Position numbers and translations under genes: made by a program. This document shows, piece by piece, positions 6,339 through 9,787 of a DNA stretch of 9,787 nt. This stretch comes from Gemmatimonadales bacterium UBA7835 (GTDB lineage Bacteria; Gemmatimonadota; Gemmatimonadetes; Longimicrobiales; Gaopeijiaceae), in NCBI GenBank assembly GCA_002500925.1, contig DLTN01000114.1, positions 1 to 9,787 of the forward strand, in the 5' to 3' direction. The notes under the pieces are model-generated. The model did no database searches and was not told the origin of the DNA. It saw only the letters and a list, made by a program, of their open reading frames with translations. The first letter of the stretch is position 1. Every line of letters begins with the position of its first letter.

Positions 6339-7103
6339 ATGATTGAATGGATCAGCAGCCCCGAGGCTTGGATTGCCCTTCTTACACTGACGATCCTAGA
6401 GATCATTCTTGGGATCGACAACATCATTTTCATCGCGATCCTCTCGGACCGCGTGAAGATGGAACTGCGCTCGCGAGCTCGCAGGATAGGACTCACCGTC
6501 GCGATCTCTACGCGGATTCTCCTTCTCTTCTCCATTGTATGGATCATGCGGCTCACCGAGCCCCTATTTGAGATCTTCGGTCATGCGTTTTCCGGCCGCG
6601 ACCTGATCCTGACCATAGGCGGAGTCTTCCTACTCTTTAAGGCGACCAGAGAACTCCATCATAAGCTTGAGGGGGAAACCGAGAGAGAAAACCAAAGCGG
6701 TCATGCTTCTTTCGCCTCGGTTGTAGCACAGATCGCTCTCTTGGACATCGTCTTCTCTCTCGACTCTGTCATCACGGCAGTCGGCATCGCCGATCACCTA
6801 CCAGTGATGGTGATCGCGGTTCTGATTGCTGGGCTTTTTATGATCGTGTCAGCTGAGAAAGTCAGTGCGTTCGTGAGTGCTCGTCCCACGGTTAAGGTTC
6901 TAGCGCTTTCCTTCTTACTGCTGATCGGGATGTCCCTCGTGGCTGAAGGTATGGGCCAACACATACCCAAGGGGTACATCTATTTTGCAATGGGATTCTC
7001 AGTCTTCGTAGAGATCATCAACCTTCGCATTGCTCGACCCCGCCAAGGACCGGTCCGCCTACGCGGACCGCGGATGAGAGCCACGGATCCCGAAACGCCC
7101 TAG
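6339..7103 (+). CDS. TerC-family integral membrane protein
   Basis: Inner-membrane protein of the TerC/YkoY/Alx family, 254 residues from ATG 6339. The signature segments are present: LEIILGIDNIIFIAIL near the N-terminus (D27) and ALLDIVFSLDSVITAVG (D136, D142), whose buried aspartates line the proposed ion path. About seven hydrophobic spans can be traced (roughly 11-35, 48-70, 88-101, 124-149, 153-171, 185-203, 211-230), ending in a basic tail. Known members export manganese, supply metal to secreted enzymes, or give tellurite resistance; which applies here is unknown. The open frame extends to ATG 6156, but family members begin at the MIEWISSPEAW position. No good Shine-Dalgarno precedes 6339, so the start is moderately sure. 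It is divergent from the MarR-type gene with the palindrome between them, so shared control is plausible. Confidence 0.9.
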   Translation: MIEWISSPEAWIALLTLTILEIILGIDNIIFIAILSDRVKMELRSRARRIGLTVAISTRILLLFSIVWIMRLTEPLFEIFGHAFSGRDLILTIGGVFLLFKATRELHHKLEGETERENQSGHASFASVVAQIALLDIVFSLDSVITAVGIADHLPVMVIAVLIAGLFMIVSAEKVSAFVSARPTVKVLALSFLLLIGMSLVAEGMGQHIPKGYIYFAMGFSVFVEIINLRIARPRQGPVRLRGPRMRATDPETP

Positions 7104-7144
7104 AACACCCAGCGTTACTGTCTTATTCACTCTCTGGTTCGTGC

Positions 7145-7184
7145 TTAGGCGGGCGCCCCCTTTTTACAAGGCACGCCCGCCTAA
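7145..7184. terminator. GC-rich inverted repeat between convergent genes, probable terminator
   Basis: TTAGGCGGGCG and CGCCCGCCTAA form an 11-bp perfect stem around an 18-base loop, 41 bases after the TerC stop and 31 bases before the stop of the convergent lipoprotein gene. The position suits a bidirectional terminator. Neither side has a U-tract, so it is not a canonical intrinsic terminator. Confidence 0.5.
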
Positions 7185-7215
7185 TCACCGTACCACTCAG
7201 GCACCGCAAAGGGTA

Positions 7216-7809
7216 TCAGAGACCCTGAACTCCAGCGGCCCCGTCAGCGGAAACATTGAAGAAATGCCACATCCCAATCGCTGAATGACCCGCTATATAG
7301 CAGACCATCGAGTAGTTGCCCGCAACATCTGCAACGAACGTGACCGTCTCTGTCTCACCCGGCATTGTGCCATCAATCATTGACTGCGGGTTGTCTGTGA
7401 TCGCCCCGGCAAAAACCGGTTCCGGCATAGGTGGGACTGTGAAATTGACCAGCTCCGTCGAGATCCCAACGCTGTGTGCCATGTTCGGATCACGATTTTC
7501 AAACTCTATCGTGACCTCGTACCCCTCGGGCACCGTTATCGCCAGCTCTCCACGGATCGTTCCGTTGTAGCTCCAGTAATTGTTCTCCGGCGTTTCTCCA
7601 GCCACCATGACCAACCGAACCGTTTTGGCATCGTGATCGACTTGGTACCAATCGGGAATCGTCATAGGACCAGTAGGTGCCGCCGGACCAGCCGGTGCCA
7701 CCGCAGCTGCCGGCTCCGTCTCCGGAGCATCAGCCGTAGCTTCAGGCTCGCCGCCTCCACACGCGGTGAACACCAATGCCACCGCAGGAATCAGCTTGAA
7801 AAACTTCAT
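7216..7809 (-). CDS. sulfocyanin-like type 1 copper lipoprotein
   Basis: A 197-residue exported blue-copper protein. The signal peptide ends in a lipobox-like VFTAC, with C17 the likely lipidated residue (phenylalanine at -3 is less usual). A low-complexity Ala/Pro/Glu linker (about 18-48) is followed by a cupredoxin domain. Type 1 copper ligands are all present: H112 in NMAHSVGI, then C170, H175 and M180 in CYIAGHSAIGM, a C-x4-H-x4-M spacing. The segment YWSYNGTIRGELAITVP matches the N-terminal sulfocyanin pattern. Sulfocyanins carry electrons to terminal oxidases in archaea; homologues occur in bacteria. Here an electron-carrier role at the membrane face is inference, since no oxidase gene is in view. 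ATG 7809 is supported by AGAGGA 10 bases upstream. It is separated from the upstream amidohydrolase gene by 166 bases with two hairpins, so it is probably a separate unit. Confidence 0.88.
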   Translation of the reverse strand: MKFFKLIPAVALVFTACGGGEPEATADAPETEPAAAVAPAGPAAPTGPMTIPDWYQVDHDAKTVRLVMVAGETPENNYWSYNGTIRGELAITVPEGYEVTIEFENRDPNMAHSVGISTELVNFTVPPMPEPVFAGAITDNPQSMIDGTMPGETETVTFVADVAGNYSMVCYIAGHSAIGMWHFFNVSADGAAGVQGL

Positions 7810-7839
7810 GAGCGTGATGTCCTCTTCTCAGTTTGTTAG

Positions 7840-7861
7840 CCCCGGAGACTTCTTTCCGGGG
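7840..7861. repeat. hairpin before the copper lipoprotein gene
   Basis: CCCCGGA, eight-base loop, TCCGGGG: a perfect 7-bp GC-rich stem 30 bases upstream of the lipoprotein ATG and 114 bases downstream of the amidohydrolase stop. It may end transcription of the amidohydrolase gene or sit in the lipoprotein leader. No U-tract follows on either strand. Confidence 0.5.
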
Positions 7862-7888
7862 TCAATCCATGAATCGTCTGGTACTGCT

Positions 7889-7909
7889 ACCCCTAAGAGT
7901 CTCTAGGGT
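7889..7909. repeat. second, imperfect hairpin in the same gap
   Basis: ACCC-CTAAGAG-T-CTCT-AGGGT folds as an imperfect stem of about eight pairs with a bulge. With the stronger hairpin at 7840-7861 it makes this 166-base gap unusually structured. Its role is unknown. Confidence 0.3.
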
Positions 7910-7975
7910 GCTCCCTAAATCTGTCGTTTTAGAAAACCACACATATTTGGGAAACGGTCAGTTTCACGCTGTTCA

Positions 7976-9676
7976 TCACCGTTGCTCCCAGCCAGTCCAT
8001 CCCGGTCCTCTCACCGCCAAGCCAGGCATTTCTCCCGTGTGCTGCCCGTCGGATACCACCCCGACCCCATTCACTAAAACGTGCACCACTCCAGTCGAAA
8101 GCTGGTGAGGACGTTCATACGTAGCATGATCAGCTACCGTTTCCGGGTCAAACACAACCAGGTCGGCGTAGTAACCCTCTCTGAGAACGCCGCGATCGCG
8201 GATCTTCAGTCTCGTCGCCACTGCGGACGACATCTTTCTTACTGCATCCTCAAGGGTCAGCGCGCCTTCTTCTCGGACGTATTTTCCTAAAACCCGAGCA
8301 AACGTGCCGTACGTCCTCGGGTGAGCCAGTCCAGTAGCCGTAGTGGGATCCATTCCTCCTGCATCCGTACCAAACTTCATCCAGGGCTGAGCAATCTGCA
8401 TCGCCACATTTTCCTCGCTCATCAGGAAGTAAATCGTCCCGACTCGCTGGCGTTCTGCAAGCACGAGATCCATAGCGGTCTCTGTCCAGTGCTTATCCAT
8501 AGCTTCGGCAACATCCGATAACCACCAGCCCCTATACTGTTGGTGTTCCGGAAGATTCAGTCCAAGGAGCATCGTTCCTTCGGGTGTCGCCAGCGAGCAA
8601 AACGGTTCCCAAGGCTCGGTCTGGACCTCCATCTCCGACCTGATCTTCATCCTCATCTCAGGATCGGCCAGATTTTCGTAAAGCAACCCGTCAGCCGACG
8701 CCCACGGCGGGAAACAAGCGTCTAGGCCTGTGCCGCCTGCTGTATACGGATACATATTCGCCTGCACATCCACCCCAGAAGCCCGAGCTGAATCGATCTT
8801 GGCCACGGCCTCCGCTGCCTTATGCCAATTTCTTCTGCCTCCCGCCTTTAGGTGATAGATCTCGATCGGCACATCCGCTTGAATTCCGATCTCCAACGCT
8901 TCGTCAATCGCCTCAAGAAAGTTGTCCGCTTCAGAACGCAAGTGGGTGATATACACACCACCATAGGGGGCCATCGCCTCATTTATCGAAATCAATTCAT
9001 CGGTCGAGGCAAAGTTTCCAGGGGGATAAACCAGCGCTGTAGCAATACCGAACGCTCCATCCTCCATCGACTCCTGGACCGCCTGTTGCATGGCTCTCCG
9101 CTCACGATCTCCAGCTTCCCCCATAGCCATGCCCATTCCGACAACCCTGATGGTGGACCCACCCACAAAAGAGCCAAAATTCACTGAGGCCTTATGATCC
9201 TCCATTGCCTCAATCCACTCTCCGAAAGTCTCGAACTGGGAAACGCCAGCCGCCGGTCCTGAGTTGGTCAGCATCTGGGGGCTCGACGGAGCATTAGTCG
9301 TCGATTCTCCCATGATCTCTGTGGTTACACCCATGGTAACCTTGGAAACCACCCGACCGTCACCTCCACCGAGGAAGCTGAAACGTGAGTGACTCTGGAT
9401 GTCGATAAACCCAGGAGAAACCACCATTCCACTCGCATCAATCCTGTTTATCGCCTGCCGATCAGCCAACGCACCTGGCGCAGCGATAGTCACAATCCGG
9501 TCACCCCGAATTCCAACATCGCCGGGATACCAGGCATTCCCAGTGCCATCGACAATCTGGCCACCCTCGATCACGACGTCATACGCTTCCTGAACAGCCT
9601 GCAACGGCGATGGCGTGGCCGATGAAGTGGTTACGCAGACGCCAAACGTGAGCGCTAAAAAGTGGAGTCGGTTCAT
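7976..9676 (-). CDS. secreted amidohydrolase, N-acyl-D-amino-acid deacylase (D-aminoacylase) type
   Basis: Amidohydrolase-superfamily enzyme, 566 residues from ATG 9676, where a signal peptide begins (MNRLHFLALTFGVCVTTSSA). The frame reaches a TTG at 9769, but those 31 residues precede the signal peptide and are not used. The N-terminal beta part (YDVVIEGGQIVDGTG) and strand motif SPGFIDIQSHS precede the barrel. Expected metal or catalytic residues are H245 in YITHLRSE, H275 in IEIYHLKAG and D438 in KFGTDAG; the C-terminal ADLVVFDPETVAD closes the family pattern. Two differences stand out: the first histidine of HxH is glutamine (Q94-S-H96), and the position of the metal-bridging Cys in characterised D-aminoacylases reads MGES (E124). 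Characterised relatives release D-amino acids from N-acylated forms; here the substrate is unknown. It would act outside the cytoplasm, perhaps on peptidoglycan- or peptide-derived compounds. Confidence 0.9.
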   Translation of the reverse strand: MNRLHFLALTFGVCVTTSSATPSPLQAVQEAYDVVIEGGQIVDGTGNAWYPGDVGIRGDRIVTIAAPGALADRQAINRIDASGMVVSPGFIDIQSHSRFSFLGGGDGRVVSKVTMGVTTEIMGESTTNAPSSPQMLTNSGPAAGVSQFETFGEWIEAMEDHKASVNFGSFVGGSTIRVVGMGMAMGEAGDRERRAMQQAVQESMEDGAFGIATALVYPPGNFASTDELISINEAMAPYGGVYITHLRSEADNFLEAIDEALEIGIQADVPIEIYHLKAGGRRNWHKAAEAVAKIDSARASGVDVQANMYPYTAGGTGLDACFPPWASADGLLYENLADPEMRMKIRSEMEVQTEPWEPFCSLATPEGTMLLGLNLPEHQQYRGWWLSDVAEAMDKHWTETAMDLVLAERQRVGTIYFLMSEENVAMQIAQPWMKFGTDAGGMDPTTATGLAHPRTYGTFARVLGKYVREEGALTLEDAVRKMSSAVATRLKIRDRGVLREGYYADLVVFDPETVADHATYERPHQLSTGVVHVLVNGVGVVSDGQHTGEMPGLAVRGPGWTGWEQR

Positions 9677-9712
9677 TAATCTTCGGGGTTGCGGTGGCAA
9701 AACATCTATCGA

Positions 9713-9742
9713 GCAATACTGAACTAGTCCACGCTGCGTCAA
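9713..9742 (-). promoter_or_regulatory. weak candidate promoter for the amidohydrolase gene
   Basis: On the minus strand TTGACG (-35) is followed after 18 bases by TATTGC, a poor -10, with the ATG at 9676 about 37 bases further on. The -35 match is good and the position right, but the -10 is weak. Confidence 0.25.
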
Positions 9743-9787
9743 CAGGAGACCAATATCAAGCTGGAGCAATCTGTGGAATTAGAACGC

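Noticed and set aside
9677..9769. 31-residue extension of the amidohydrolase from a TTG at 9769
   Set aside because: It precedes a good signal peptide starting at ATG 9676 and shows no protein-like features.
1..9787. CRISPR array, insertion sequence, integrase or toxin-antitoxin genes
   Set aside because: No regularly spaced repeats, transposase motifs, terminal inverted repeats or paired small toxin/antitoxin genes were seen.

Overview
The window looks like ordinary chromosome from a free-living, Gram-negative-type heterotroph. Base composition is moderately GC-rich (mid-50s percent by eye). I think Gemmatimonadota or a close relative is the best guess. That rests on the gene mix (ECF sigma/anti-sigma pair, secreted M14 peptidase, secreted D-aminoacylase-type amidohydrolase, sulfocyanin-like lipoprotein, TerC protein) and on how the proteins read; there is no rRNA or marker gene to prove it. 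I see no mobile element, CRISPR array, tRNA, rRNA or prophage.

Layout. Positions 1-2484 (minus strand) read as one regulatory cluster: an ECF sigma factor, an overlapping zinc-finger anti-sigma factor with one membrane span and a long exported part, a small secreted protein of unknown function, and the first 16 codons of a further gene running off the left edge, possibly a nitroreductase. A divergent region (about 2485-2630) separates this cluster from a plus-strand NAD-dependent dehydrogenase of the lysine 6-dehydrogenase / saccharopine dehydrogenase family (about 2631-3770). It converges on a secreted M14 zinc carboxypeptidase (3814-5382, minus), preceded on the same strand by a MarR-type regulator (5498-6046, minus). 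A perfect 14-bp-arm palindrome covers the 5' end of the marR-like gene. A TerC-family membrane protein (6339-7103, plus) is transcribed away from it. A GC-rich inverted repeat (7145-7184) separates it from a convergent sulfocyanin-like copper lipoprotein (7216-7809, minus). A secreted N-acyl-D-amino-acid deacylase-like amidohydrolase (7976-9676, minus) fills the right end.

How it fits together (inference). Three enzymes point to scavenging of peptides and amino acids: the M14 peptidase and amidohydrolase outside the cytoplasm and the lysine-dehydrogenase-like enzyme inside. The cupredoxin suggests a respiratory electron carrier, and TerC suggests metal (probably manganese) handling at the membrane. 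The sigma/anti-sigma pair would sense an envelope signal and control at least its own cluster.

I did not find a clearly new multi-gene system. The points most worth a second look are the MarR palindrome and the start of its gene, the CTG start suggested for the dehydrogenase, the altered metal-site motifs of the amidohydrolase, the sulfocyanin-like lipoprotein, and the unrecognised secreted protein next to the anti-sigma factor.
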